A stretch of DNA of 64,000 nt from DATCBF01 sp964401995 (GTDB taxonomy: Bacteria; Actinomycetota; Thermoleophilia; Solirubrobacterales; 70-9): the NCBI GenBank assembly GCA_964401995.1, contig CAYOAP010000001.1, positions 1 through 64,000 of the forward strand, in the 5' to 3' direction. Below, piece by piece: positions 50,797 through 61,564 of the stretch. The translations under genes and the position numbers were made by a program. Positions within the stretch are counted from its first letter, which is position 1, and the number at the start of each line of letters is the position of its first letter. A model generated the notes under the pieces. The model had not been told where the DNA came from, did no database searches, and saw only the letters and a list, made by a program, of their open reading frames with translations.

Positions 50797-52113
50797 TTAT
50801 CGCGGTGGCAGCGGGGCGCCGCGTTCACGCTGGAGCTTCTGCTTCCTTGGCAGGAGGGGGAGTCCGAGGCGAGCGCAGCCCAGGCCTTCCGCACGGGGCA
50901 GGAGGGGATGCTGGTGACCGGTGTGTTCCCAGACGCCGCTCGGCATCTCCGCCGCCACCTGCCAGATCGACTCGGGATAGGCGCCTTCCTTCGCCATTTC
51001 GCGCAGGATCCGCCAGTGCTTGGAGGTCGCCATCGCCTTATCGGCTTCGAGCTCCGCGCCGCGATCGCCGGTTCTGCGGGCTTCTCCCCACTGCAGGAGC
51101 CAGAGGCAGGAGACGGTGCTGGTCACCGCTGCGCCCACCTGGTAGCGGGTGGTGGTGAGCCCTTCGTCGGGGATCCGTGACGGCTTGAAGGTGCTGGGCA
51201 CCGGAATCCCCTTCAGCATTTCGCGGACCGCGGCTTCGTGGTCGGCGGCCTTGACCACCTTCGCGGGCATCGCGTCGAGCCAGGCCTGCGAGTCCACCTT
51301 GGTCAGCCAGCCGAGCCGTTCTTCGAAGGCGGCCTGGTCGGGGACCGCGGCCCTCAGTTCGAGCACGTAACCATCTTCGAACCAGAGGGCAGTCATCTGG
51401 CGGTTGCCCGGGCCGCCCTGGTTGACGTAGAACTCGGCCCGGGTGTCGACCGCGGCGGTGGTGTCGAGGACCGGCAGCTTGACCCAGCGCTGGCCATGCG
51501 GATGCAGCGACCTGTGCTGGGTCGAGATCGCTTCGGCGAGGCTGCCGTGGCGCCAGGAGAGCTCGACCCGGCGCTGGCGCACCGCGGGCGGGAGCATCCC
51601 CGACTCGCGCTCGGCCTGGGGGGACATTCCCGCTTTGCGCACGGGCGGGCCGACGGTGGTGACGAGGACCGATTCGTAGGGGATCGGCTTGCCGGTGACG
51701 AATTCCATCGAGCCCTCGATGCCTTCGCGACGGTTTTCCTCGTTGGCGTTCTGGACCCGCCAGCCCGGCCCTTCGAGCAGCAGGAGCGGCGACGATTCAG
51801 CGAAGCGGACGAGCTCGGCGCCGTAGGCGCGGGCCGGCCCGTCCTGCGCGCCGCCGCCGGAGAGGAGCAGGATCACGAGGGCGGCGGCCACGCCCAGCCC
51901 AGCCGCGGCCGCGACGAGCACCCGCCGCGCCCGCCGCGGGCGATGAGGCCGCCCGCCCGCGGCGCCTGGCGCCTCGTCACCGGCACTCGCCGGCCCGGCG
52001 ACGATCGCCTCTCCCAGCTCTGCTTCGGCCGAGGCGATTTCAAGCGCCGCGAGGGACTGCGGTGGGAGCGGGTTGGCGGCCTTCAGCTCTGCGCCGAGGT
52101 CGGGGGTCTTCAT
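50797..52113 (-). CDS. Membrane protein of ECF cassette 2
   Basis: This 438-residue single-pass protein has a basic stretch and helix at about 63-85 (RVLVAAAAGLGVAAALVILL) and an outside domain with YGAELVRFAESSPLLLLEGP and VDSQAWLDAMPAKVVKAAD. The segment WLDAMPAKVV...AVREMLKGIPVPSTF also appears in the cassette 3 protein as WLAAMPAEVV...ITQMLRGVPVPPDF, so the two are paralogues. The start overlaps its sigma gene by 4 bases. Confidence 0.75.
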   Translation of the reverse strand: MKTPDLGAELKAANPLPPQSLAALEIASAEAELGEAIVAGPASAGDEAPGAAGGRPHRPRRARRVLVAAAAGLGVAAALVILLLSGGGAQDGPARAYGAELVRFAESSPLLLLEGPGWRVQNANEENRREGIEGSMEFVTGKPIPYESVLVTTVGPPVRKAGMSPQAERESGMLPPAVRQRRVELSWRHGSLAEAISTQHRSLHPHGQRWVKLPVLDTTAAVDTRAEFYVNQGGPGNRQMTALWFEDGYVLELRAAVPDQAAFEERLGWLTKVDSQAWLDAMPAKVVKAADHEAAVREMLKGIPVPSTFKPSRIPDEGLTTTRYQVGAAVTSTVSCLWLLQWGEARRTGDRGAELEADKAMATSKHWRILREMAKEGAYPESIWQVAAEMPSGVWEHTGHQHPLLPRAEGLGCARLGLPLLPRKQKLQRERGAPLPPR

Positions 52114-52667
52114 CGTCGGGCCTCCTTCGCTGCCAGCTCGGTCTCGTGTGAATTGCTTGCCTCGTCCTCGGCCAGCCGCGCGCGTAGACGGCGCCGCGCG
52201 CGGTGCAAGCGGCTGCGAGCGGCCAGCGGCGTGACGCCGAGGACCCGCGCGGCCTGTGCCGGTGTGAGTTCCTCCCAGCCGACGAGCATCAGCAGCTCGC
52301 GGTCGGCCTCTTCGAGCGCGCCCAGCGCCTCAAGGATCCCCGTCGGGTCCGCTGCCGCCTCGGCCGGCAGCTGGCGCCTCAGCTCCGCGCGCAGGTGTTC
52401 GGACAGTCGATTGCGGCGCCGCTCGCCGCGGCGCTGGTTGGCTAGGACGAGCCGCGCGGTGCCGTAGAGCCAGAGCCGCGCCTCCTCGCCGAGGGGCACC
52501 TCCGAGAGCCGCCGCCAGGCGGCGAGAAAGGTCTCGGCGACGACATCGGCCGCATCCTCGGGGTCAGGGCAGCGGCGCAGCGCGTAGCCGAGGATTCCGC
52601 GCGCGTGGTCGCGGTAGAGGTGCGCGAACCGCTGCTCGCCCAGATCGCGCGGCAGTGCGTCGGTCAT
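52110..52667 (-). CDS. ECF sigma factor, cassette 2
   Basis: This 185-residue protein has region 2 (LRRCPDPEDAADVVAETFLA, WRRLSEVPLGEEARLWLYG) and region 4 (LEEADRELLMLVGWEELTPA, QAARVLGVTPLAARSRLHRA). ATG 52667 gives the usual N-terminus MTDALPRDLGEQRFAHLY; ATG 52685 would add 6 residues. Confidence 0.92.
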   Translation of the reverse strand: MTDALPRDLGEQRFAHLYRDHARGILGYALRRCPDPEDAADVVAETFLAAWRRLSEVPLGEEARLWLYGTARLVLANQRRGERRRNRLSEHLRAELRRQLPAEAAADPTGILEALGALEEADRELLMLVGWEELTPAQAARVLGVTPLAARSRLHRARRRLRARLAEDEASNSHETELAAKEARR

Positions 52668-52727
52668 CGTCGAACCCTGATGCATCGCTCCTACATGTCC
52701 GGTTGGGCCCGAACGTTGCAGCCGCGG

Positions 52728-53261
52728 TCAGGGTGCCGGGAGGTAGGTGAGGAGAACCACTCCGGAGTCGAACCGCTTGACGTCGGCAAGCTCCATCCGC
52801 ACGGTTCCCCTGTCGCCGAGCACGTGGACGTTCCCCTCGCCCCAGACGAGCGGGTTCAGGTAGACCTCGTACTCGTCAATCAGGCCCTTCTCAGCGAGGG
52901 CGTACGCGAACTCGCCGCTCCCGTGCATGAAGAGGTCGCCGTCGACCGCGTCCTTCAGCTTCGGTACCGAGTCCTCAAGATCACCCTTGAGCAGGGTCGC
53001 GTTCCACTCAAGGTCGCCGGACAGGGTGTTGGACCCGACGTGCTTCGGCATCGAGTTGACCATGTCCGCCCATTTGCCCGACTGGCTCGGCCAGTATCCC
53101 GCCAGCCCCTCGTAGGTCTTGCGGCCCAGCACCAGGCCGCTGGACCTCGCCTGGCGCTCGAACGAGTAGTCGCCATGGTCTCCGTCCGGCTGCACCCACT
53201 CGCCGACCGGGTCGATGACGCCGTCGATGGTGGCCTGTGCTGTCGCGATCAGCTTTCCCAT
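52728..53261 (-). CDS. RibD C-terminal/dihydrofolate reductase-like protein
   Basis: This 177-residue protein has TAQATIDGVIDPVGEWVQPD, SSGLVLGRKTYEGLAGYWPS, DLFMHGSGEFAYALAEKGLI and DEYEVYLNPLVWGEGN, the pattern of the YyaP/RibD-C dihydrofolate-reductase-like family. It reduces an unknown pteridine- or flavin-like substrate. It lies alone between two sigma cassettes. Confidence 0.88.
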   Translation of the reverse strand: MGKLIATAQATIDGVIDPVGEWVQPDGDHGDYSFERQARSSGLVLGRKTYEGLAGYWPSQSGKWADMVNSMPKHVGSNTLSGDLEWNATLLKGDLEDSVPKLKDAVDGDLFMHGSGEFAYALAEKGLIDEYEVYLNPLVWGEGNVHVLGDRGTVRMELADVKRFDSGVVLLTYLPAP

Positions 53262-53323
53262 CTCACTCTCCTTGGTCGCGGGTGATCCCTCTGGGCCCTT
53301 CTACCCACTTGGGCCTGGGCTAG

Positions 53324-54553
53324 TTAAAGGCAGCCCATGACGCTCGCCGGGGCTGCTCCAGCCGGGGTCCTGTATCCAGGAGGGAGTCCATCGATGTGGA
53401 TTGTGGTGACCGCCGGCTTGCGGCGGAGGTGGCCGCTGGTGATTTCGCGGGCCGCGGTGAGGATCTCCGACGGCCAGCCCCGGCCGTGGGGCGGCAGAGC
53501 ATCTCCCTGGTAGCCCCGTTCCCGGACCATCTGCAGGAGGACCGGCCAGTGGGGGGCCGTGCCCATCGCCTCGACCGCTTCCTGCGCCGCGGCGCCATCG
53601 CCGGCTCGGGTCGCGGACAGCCAGCGCTGAAGCCAGTCGCAGGCGACCGCCCCGGTCACCGCCTTGCCAAGCATGAAGCGATCGGTGAGGGCGGTTTCGC
53701 TCTGCAAGGCAGAGGCGTCGAAGTCCGGCGGCACAGGGACTCCTCGGAGCATCTGCGTGATCGCCGCTGGGCGCGTCGCGGGGCGGACGACTTCGGCCGG
53801 CATCGCAGCGAGCCAGGCGTCGACGCCGACCGGCCGCAGCGAGTGCAGCAGGGCCTCGTATTCCCGCTTGCTGCCGAGCGAGCCGCTGATCGTGATGAAG
53901 ACGCTCCCCTGCGGCGAGAGGATCGTCGTGTAGTTGGGATGGGATTTGGCGTAGCGGAAGGTGGTCGCCTTCTGGCCGAGGAGAGTCGAGATCAGCGGCG
54001 GGCCGACATGGCCGGACGGCGTGCTGGCATTGCGGCTGTTGCGAAGCATGCCGCGGTAGTAGGGGGCGGGGTACCAGTCGAGCTCGAGCCCGCGCCCGCC
54101 GGGGCCATAAGGCGGGTGCTTGCCGTCGCTGTAGCTCAGCGAGCCGCTGTCGATTTCGAAGCTGCGGGCATGGACGATCGACCAGCCGGGCGCGGTGACG
54201 AGCAGGCGGGGGTTGGCTTCGGCCACCTCGACCGCAGCGGCGGCGAAGGCAGGGTGGGCGCCGTCTCTGACGGAATTGACGGAGCCGCCGGAGAGGAGGA
54301 TCAGCGCGGCGATCGCCGCAACGCAGGCGAGGCCACCGAGGCCGAGGCCGAACGAGGCGCCGCGATGCTGCGAGAAAACCCCATGGCGAGAGGCCGGGAT
54401 CGGCTGCGAAAGAGATTCGCCGGCGGCGATTGCCCGCTGCATGGCGCGCGAGAGCTCCGCCTCGGTGGCCGCCTCCCGCAGCTCCGTTGCGGAGGAGGGG
54501 TTGGCCGCCCGCATCCTGGCGAGCGCATTGTCATTTCGGCTCTTGCGGGTCAT
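53324..54553 (-). CDS. Membrane protein of ECF cassette 3
   Basis: This 409-residue single-pass protein is a paralogue of the cassette 2 protein. It has an N-terminal helical region, a membrane helix (FGLGLGGLACVAAIAALILL, about 70-90), and the shared segments VEVAEANPRLLVTAPGWSIV and WLAAMPAEVVRPATRPAA. The start overlaps its sigma gene by 4 bases. Confidence 0.75.
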   Translation of the reverse strand: MTRKSRNDNALARMRAANPSSATELREAATEAELSRAMQRAIAAGESLSQPIPASRHGVFSQHRGASFGLGLGGLACVAAIAALILLSGGSVNSVRDGAHPAFAAAAVEVAEANPRLLVTAPGWSIVHARSFEIDSGSLSYSDGKHPPYGPGGRGLELDWYPAPYYRGMLRNSRNASTPSGHVGPPLISTLLGQKATTFRYAKSHPNYTTILSPQGSVFITISGSLGSKREYEALLHSLRPVGVDAWLAAMPAEVVRPATRPAAITQMLRGVPVPPDFDASALQSETALTDRFMLGKAVTGAVACDWLQRWLSATRAGDGAAAQEAVEAMGTAPHWPVLLQMVRERGYQGDALPPHGRGWPSEILTAAREITSGHLRRKPAVTTIHIDGLPPGYRTPAGAAPASVMGCL

Positions 54554-55134
54554 CTGATCTCCTCGGCGGGGGTGGATACCGCGGCGTGGCTCTCTCGGGG
54601 CAAGTGTCCGGCCGCTTCGAGTTGTTTCGCGAGCTTGCGGCGGGCGCGGTGCAGCCGCACCCGGAAGGCGCCTGGCGAGCAGCCGAAGACTCGTGCCGCA
54701 TCGCGGGTGTCGAGCCCGTCCCAGGCGACCAGGCGCAGGACCTCGCGCTCCGGCTCGCCGAGCAGGGCGAAGGCGGCCGCGAAGGCGTCGCGGCGATCGA
54801 GCGACTCGGCGGGGTCGGACTCCGCCGCGACGGCGCCGGTCGCATGCGCAAGGCGCAGATCGAGGTTGTGGCGGCGACGGGCCGACCGGTATTGGTTGGC
54901 GATCACGTTGCCGGCAATCACATACAGCCAGGGCAGGGCGGGGTCGGGAATGCGGTCGCGCCGGCGCCAGGCGACGGCGAAGGTGTCCGCGGCTACGTCC
55001 TCGGCAATCTCCCGCCCGGCAACGCGCCGCATCGAGAAGGCGAGGATCTGCGCGTAATGCTCGCGGAAGCAGCGCTCGAAGCGGTCGCGATAGATGTCTG
55101 GGGCCGCGTTCGGCGGATCGTCGACGGGAAGCAT
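54550..55134 (-). CDS. ECF sigma factor, cassette 3
   Basis: This 194-residue protein has region 2 (MRRVAGREIAEDVAADTFAV, AWRRRDRIPDPALPWLYV) and region 4 (LLGEPEREVLRLVAWDGLDT, RDAARVFGCSPGAFRVRLHR). It repeats the arrangement of the other two cassettes: sigma gene first, then a membrane partner, with a 4-base overlap. Confidence 0.92.
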   Translation of the reverse strand: MLPVDDPPNAAPDIYRDRFERCFREHYAQILAFSMRRVAGREIAEDVAADTFAVAWRRRDRIPDPALPWLYVIAGNVIANQYRSARRRHNLDLRLAHATGAVAAESDPAESLDRRDAFAAAFALLGEPEREVLRLVAWDGLDTRDAARVFGCSPGAFRVRLHRARRKLAKQLEAAGHLPRESHAAVSTPAEEIR

Positions 55135-55205
55135 CTAAGTGTAGATGTGCGGCCAGGCGTCGTTGTTACAGAGGCGCGCGCCATTGCCTGGGCCAGCGAC
55201 GGGAC

Positions 55206-56651
55206 TCAGGGGCAGAGAGGGATGGGTGCGCTCGGGACCCCGCGTTCCGGGGTGTCGACGTAGTAGTCGGTGACCCAGTTGCCGTCAGTCAGCTTGTCCC
55301 AGATATCGCTCGCTCCACCGAACCGAGAGGCGAAGTTCTCGCCGTAGCCCTGGCAGACGATGTCCACCTCTTCGCCGTCGTGCTTTTCGCCGGTGATCGG
55401 GTAGCCGCTGTAGCCGGGGCCGGACCTCGTGTGCAGGGTGCATTCGCCTTCTTCGCAGGTCCCGACCACGTAATAGGGAAAGTAGGTGTGGCCGCCGCTG
55501 GTGCGGGAGTTGGCGACGTTGACCCGGATGTCGGAATGCGCGCCCGTCGGGGTTCCGTCGTCACCGAGGACGGTCGCCCGCAGGATCACAGAAGAACCGC
55601 CGAGACCACCCTGATTCGGCGCCGACGTCGTGTCCCATGTAGCTGAGAAGCCGTTGCCCGGCGTCTGGTCGTCACCCAGCGATTCCCACTGGCCGCTGTT
55701 GTGAACTGCCGGGTTTGTGTAGTAGAAGGCGGCGAAGCGGACGCCGGGCGCGTTCGAGGTCGCGGTGATCGCCACCGTCCCATGCAGGCTCTGGTTTTCC
55801 CCCGGTCCCGTGATGGTCGCCTGCAGCGACGGCGCTGGATTTCCCTTCCGGTAGATGAAGCTGACGCCGCTGTATTCGATGGTCCGCATGTCGTGCCCGG
55901 CGCCGCCACGGAAGTTCGCCTCCGAGACCCGGATTTCTTTGCCGAGGACGGCTGTCACCAAGGCGACGTGGCCAAAGCGCCCGGCGCCGTACTGGTTGGG
56001 CTGGAAGACGGCGACCGCGCCGACTGTTGGGATGTTGCCCACAGGGAAGCCCTGCGCGGCGGCGCTCTTGGCCCAGTTCAAGGCATCGCCGGACTTGCCG
56101 GGGAAGAAGGGCAGGTCTGGCCGATGCTTGGCGACCCACCAGGTGCACTGGCCGACGGGGTATAGCGACCCGCCGCCACCGCCGTTGCCCTCCGCCGAGC
56201 GGGGCTGGTCGACCGAGCGCCGGTGCAGGGTTTCAGGGACCCACAGCCCGCGTGACGAGGGACCGACACCTCCGCTGGCTTTGAAGCTCGTGCTGGCTTT
56301 GTGCAGGCGCGCGCCTCCCGCGCAGATCACGCTGAATCCCCACTTGCCACCGGAGATGTTCCCCGGGGCCTGCCAGCTCCAACTCGCACCGCCGTTCTTG
56401 CTGGTGATGATGGTTCCGGCGCCGTGGGCGCGGGCGCCTTTGTGGACTGTTCCGGTGCACTGCTCGCGCGGAAACCCGCCAAGGCTGACCTTGATGAAGA
56501 CCGAGTCATCCGCCTTGGTCACATTCGACCAGAGGCTGATTCCCGAGCCTCCGGCAAGGACCGAGCTGGGCGCGAGCAGGCAGATCGCAAGCACCGCCAT
56601 CACACCCCCCAAGCGCCCCGCACGCGGTCTCATGCCGGAAAAGATAGTCAC
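55206..56651 (-). CDS. Secreted CHAP-domain protein with SH3-like C-terminus
   Basis: This 481-residue protein has a signal peptide (GGVMAVLAICLLAPSSVLAG), an N-terminal region of unknown fold, a CHAP amidase/peptidase domain (about 160-280) with catalytic Cys in YPVGQCTWWVAKHRPDLPFF and His in GHVALVTAVLG, an Ig-like region with TGPGENQSLHGTVAITATSN, and a C-terminal module (YYVVGTCEEGECTLHTRSGP, then DIVCQGYGE). It would cut peptidoglycan cross-bridges or stems. The N-terminal start could be ATG 56633 instead. Confidence 0.82.
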   Translation of the reverse strand: MTIFSGMRPRAGRLGGVMAVLAICLLAPSSVLAGGSGISLWSNVTKADDSVFIKVSLGGFPREQCTGTVHKGARAHGAGTIITSKNGGASWSWQAPGNISGGKWGFSVICAGGARLHKASTSFKASGGVGPSSRGLWVPETLHRRSVDQPRSAEGNGGGGGSLYPVGQCTWWVAKHRPDLPFFPGKSGDALNWAKSAAAQGFPVGNIPTVGAVAVFQPNQYGAGRFGHVALVTAVLGKEIRVSEANFRGGAGHDMRTIEYSGVSFIYRKGNPAPSLQATITGPGENQSLHGTVAITATSNAPGVRFAAFYYTNPAVHNSGQWESLGDDQTPGNGFSATWDTTSAPNQGGLGGSSVILRATVLGDDGTPTGAHSDIRVNVANSRTSGGHTYFPYYVVGTCEEGECTLHTRSGPGYSGYPITGEKHDGEEVDIVCQGYGENFASRFGGASDIWDKLTDGNWVTDYYVDTPERGVPSAPIPLCP

Positions 56652-56699
56652 TCTGTTGTGCTTACGGTATGAGGTCGGGCCTTGGGCTCGGTCGTGAAA

Positions 56700-57422
56700 T
56701 CAAGCGGTTGCGCAGCGCTTCAGGCCCGGCGTGAACCGGCCGGTCTTCGTCCCTTCGACGAACAGGTCGCTGATGTACAACTCTGTGGAGAGTCGATCCC
56801 AGATGCGGGACTTCTGGCCGTTTGGCGCTTCGGCCACTTTGCCTAGCGCCTGGCAGACGATGTCGATCGGCTTGCCTTCGCGAATCCGGCCTTCGTTTTC
56901 GAGGCCGCATGGAGCCCTGTGGACGCACTCGTTCACGGTGCAGGCGCCGTTTGCACAGGTGCCACTGACGCGGTATTCCCCAGAGACGACGATCGAGGTG
57001 GAGTTTGTGCCGTCGGAGCCTCCGGCGAGCAGCCCGATTGCGACCCCGGCGCCCACGAGGAGGGCGAGGCCAAGCGCAAAGGCAAGCGCCGAGCGCTTGG
57101 CGCGGAGCACGTTGGGCACGCGGCGGATGAGGTCGTGGGCGGATATCGGTCCCTCTGCCGCAAGCGCCACCACCGTGGTAACGGTGACGAGCAGTAGCAG
57201 GACCGGCGCCACATATAGGCAGAATCTTGAATCGAGGATGAGGCCGACCATGTTGAGGCTGATTCCGGCCAGGCTCGCCACGATCAACAGGAGGCGGTGC
57301 CAGTCGTGTTTCAGGGACGTCTGGAGGCTGATCAGAATGCCGAAGACAACGACACCTGTGCTGAACACCGCAATCTCGCCCGGCGAGCTGGTGATTGCAC
57401 CCATTGCCTGCACGGCGCGCAA
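56700..57422 (-). CDS. Membrane protein with C-terminal module shared with the CHAP proteins
   Basis: This 240-residue protein has four membrane helices in its first 130 residues (for example LLLIVASLAGISLNMVGLIL and APVLLLLVTVTTVVALAAE), then an outside module YRVSGTCANGACTVNECVHR and IDIVCQALGKVAEAPNGQKS, with C-x3-G-x-C and DIVCQ spacing like that at the end of the neighbouring CHAP protein. It is probably a cell-surface binding module on a membrane stalk. ATG 57404 is an alternative start. Confidence 0.65.
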   Translation of the reverse strand: MRAVQAMGAITSSPGEIAVFSTGVVVFGILISLQTSLKHDWHRLLLIVASLAGISLNMVGLILDSRFCLYVAPVLLLLVTVTTVVALAAEGPISAHDLIRRVPNVLRAKRSALAFALGLALLVGAGVAIGLLAGGSDGTNSTSIVVSGEYRVSGTCANGACTVNECVHRAPCGLENEGRIREGKPIDIVCQALGKVAEAPNGQKSRIWDRLSTELYISDLFVEGTKTGRFTPGLKRCATA

Positions 57423-57555
57423 CCATAGTGAGTCAGCTCTGGAGCCGGGAGTGGCGAGCTCAGTGGGTTAGTTGCAAACCCCACTGTTTCTTCGGCGTCC
57501 GCTATAACCGACACCGCGATTGATACGGAATACGAGAGTACGCAAGGAGGCTGCG

Positions 57556-58572
57556 GTGTCGGCAAAGGCTAGAGTACTTGGTATCAGGTGGCGCCATGTC
57601 GGCATGGTGGCGATGCTCGGCGTCCTGGTGATCGCCTGCTTCACGACCGGGGCGCTCGCAAGCGATGCCCATCAGCGAAGCGGCAACCGACTCTCACGCC
57701 ATCACGGAAGGCATCACCGCCCACACCGCCAGTCGCTCGCAGGCCCAACCAAAAAGGCGCCGGTGCGGATCGTCAAGGCGCCGTTCGTCGGCGGCAAGGG
57801 AGGAGGCGTCGATCCCGGCGATGACTACCCGTCGCGGTGGAAAAACGTGCCACAGGACTCGGTTCTCGATCAGTGGAAAGAGTACAACCGCGAGTGCACG
57901 TCCTTCGTTGCCTGGGCGCTGCACTCACGCAACGGCTTCGAGATGCCCTTCTACCAGAACGCGAATCGCTGGGGCCCGGAAGCGCAGAAAAAGGGCTACG
58001 TGGTGAACTCGATCCCGGCCGTGGGCTCGGTAGCCTGGTCGAACGCTGGAGTCTTTGGACACGTTGCTTACGTCATCGCCGTCAACGGCAGCAATATCAC
58101 GGTTGAGGAGTACAACTACCTGACCCGTGGCGCCTATGACAAACGGGTTGTGAGCTCCAGCGCCTTCACCGGGTTCATCCACTTCAGGGACCTTTCGACG
58201 CCGACCGTGCCGACACCGGTCGCCACGCCAACTCCGACAACTCCGGCCACCCCCAGCAACCCGAGCGGTGGCGGCTCTGCCCCTGCCCAGACTCATGCCG
58301 AGACGACCGGTGGGGTCGCGCACACCTGGACCAACTACACGAACGCTGGCGGCACACAGGGGCCTTCGATCCCGTCGAATGCGACCGTTCAGATCGCCTG
58401 CGCGGTGACCGGCTTCAAGGTGGCGGATGGGAACACCTGGTGGTACCGAATCGCGTCCAGCCCTTGGAACGGCGCCTACTACGTATCCGCCGACGCCTTC
58501 TACAACAACGGTCAGACTTCGGGCAGCTTGATTGGAACGCCGTTCGTCGACCCTGCGGTCCCAGGCTGCTGA
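57556..58572 (+). CDS. Secreted CHAP-domain protein
   Basis: This 338-residue protein has a signal peptide (VGMVAMLGVLVIACFTTGAL), a basic His-rich linker, a CHAP domain (about 95-205) with catalytic Cys in NRECTSFVAWALHSRNGFEM and His in FGHVAYVIAV, a Thr/Pro linker and a C-terminal SH3-like module (VQIACAVTGFKVADGNTWWY). GTG 57556 is chosen because AAGGAGG lies 5 bases upstream. It is divergent from the membrane protein gene. Confidence 0.88.
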   Translation: MSAKARVLGIRWRHVGMVAMLGVLVIACFTTGALASDAHQRSGNRLSRHHGRHHRPHRQSLAGPTKKAPVRIVKAPFVGGKGGGVDPGDDYPSRWKNVPQDSVLDQWKEYNRECTSFVAWALHSRNGFEMPFYQNANRWGPEAQKKGYVVNSIPAVGSVAWSNAGVFGHVAYVIAVNGSNITVEEYNYLTRGAYDKRVVSSSAFTGFIHFRDLSTPTVPTPVATPTPTTPATPSNPSGGGSAPAQTHAETTGGVAHTWTNYTNAGGTQGPSIPSNATVQIACAVTGFKVADGNTWWYRIASSPWNGAYYVSADAFYNNGQTSGSLIGTPFVDPAVPGC

Positions 58573-58625
58573 GCTACGCTCGCTGGCGGGCGAGACGCCG
58601 ACGGCCTACCGGGCCCGTGACCACA

Positions 58626-58643
58626 GCACGCTCGCGAGCGTGC
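58626..58643. terminator. 18-base palindrome after the CHAP gene
   Basis: GCACGCTCGCGAGCGTGC is a perfect palindrome in the 165-base gap before the next VOC gene. It can act as a terminator hairpin or as a protein-binding site. No T-run follows. Confidence 0.45.
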
Positions 58644-58724
58644 CGGGCTGCATTGCCAAGGATCTGACTCGTCCGAGCGGCAAAACCGAGCAGGATCGGA
58701 GAAACGCGCACGCTGCCGACTCCC

Positions 58725-58730
58725 TAGCCT
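58725..58730 (+). promoter_or_regulatory. Candidate -10 box (VOC/UvrA-like pair)
   Basis: TAGCCT lies 7 bases before ATG 58738. Confidence 0.45.
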
Positions 58731-58737
58731 TGCTGGC

Positions 58738-59145
58738 ATGAACCTCACCTTCTCGCAGTGCTTCGTCCTCGTCCATGACCCCGACCTCGCGCTGGCCTTC
58801 TACCGCGACACACTCGGCCTCGAGCTGCGCAACGACGTCGCCAAAGGCGACTTCCGCTGGATCACCGTCGGCGCCGCCGCTCAGCCCGGCGTCGCAATCG
58901 TCCTCACCAACTACCTGAGCGGCAGCCCCGCCGACAACGACACCCTCGCTGCCCTGATCGCCAAGGGGGCCCTCAACGGCGTCCACTTCCACACCGACGA
59001 CCTCGACGCCAGCTTCGAGAAGCTGCGCGCCGCGGACGCCGAGATCGTGCAGGCGCCGACCGAGCAGCCATGGGGCACGCGGGACTGTGCCGTGCGTGAC
59101 CCGTCCGGCAACCTGGTGCGCATCGACCAGCCGCCCGCCGGGTGA
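58738..59145 (+). CDS. VOC family protein
   Basis: This 135-residue glyoxalase/bleomycin-resistance fold protein has HDPDLALAFYRDTLGLELRN, GVHFHTDDLDASFEKLRAAD and CAVRDPSGNLVRIDQP. Family members bind or modify small toxic molecules. It lies 7 bases before the UvrA-like gene, suggesting a shared self-protection role. Confidence 0.88.
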   Translation: MNLTFSQCFVLVHDPDLALAFYRDTLGLELRNDVAKGDFRWITVGAAAQPGVAIVLTNYLSGSPADNDTLAALIAKGALNGVHFHTDDLDASFEKLRAADAEIVQAPTEQPWGTRDCAVRDPSGNLVRIDQPPAG

Positions 59146-59152
59146 GCCGTAG

Positions 59153-61513
<2,361 letters not shown>

Positions 61514-61564
61514 CCGAGAGGAGCGTAACCGCGACTTTGGCTTCGGGGAGGTGTCGGTAGCGAT

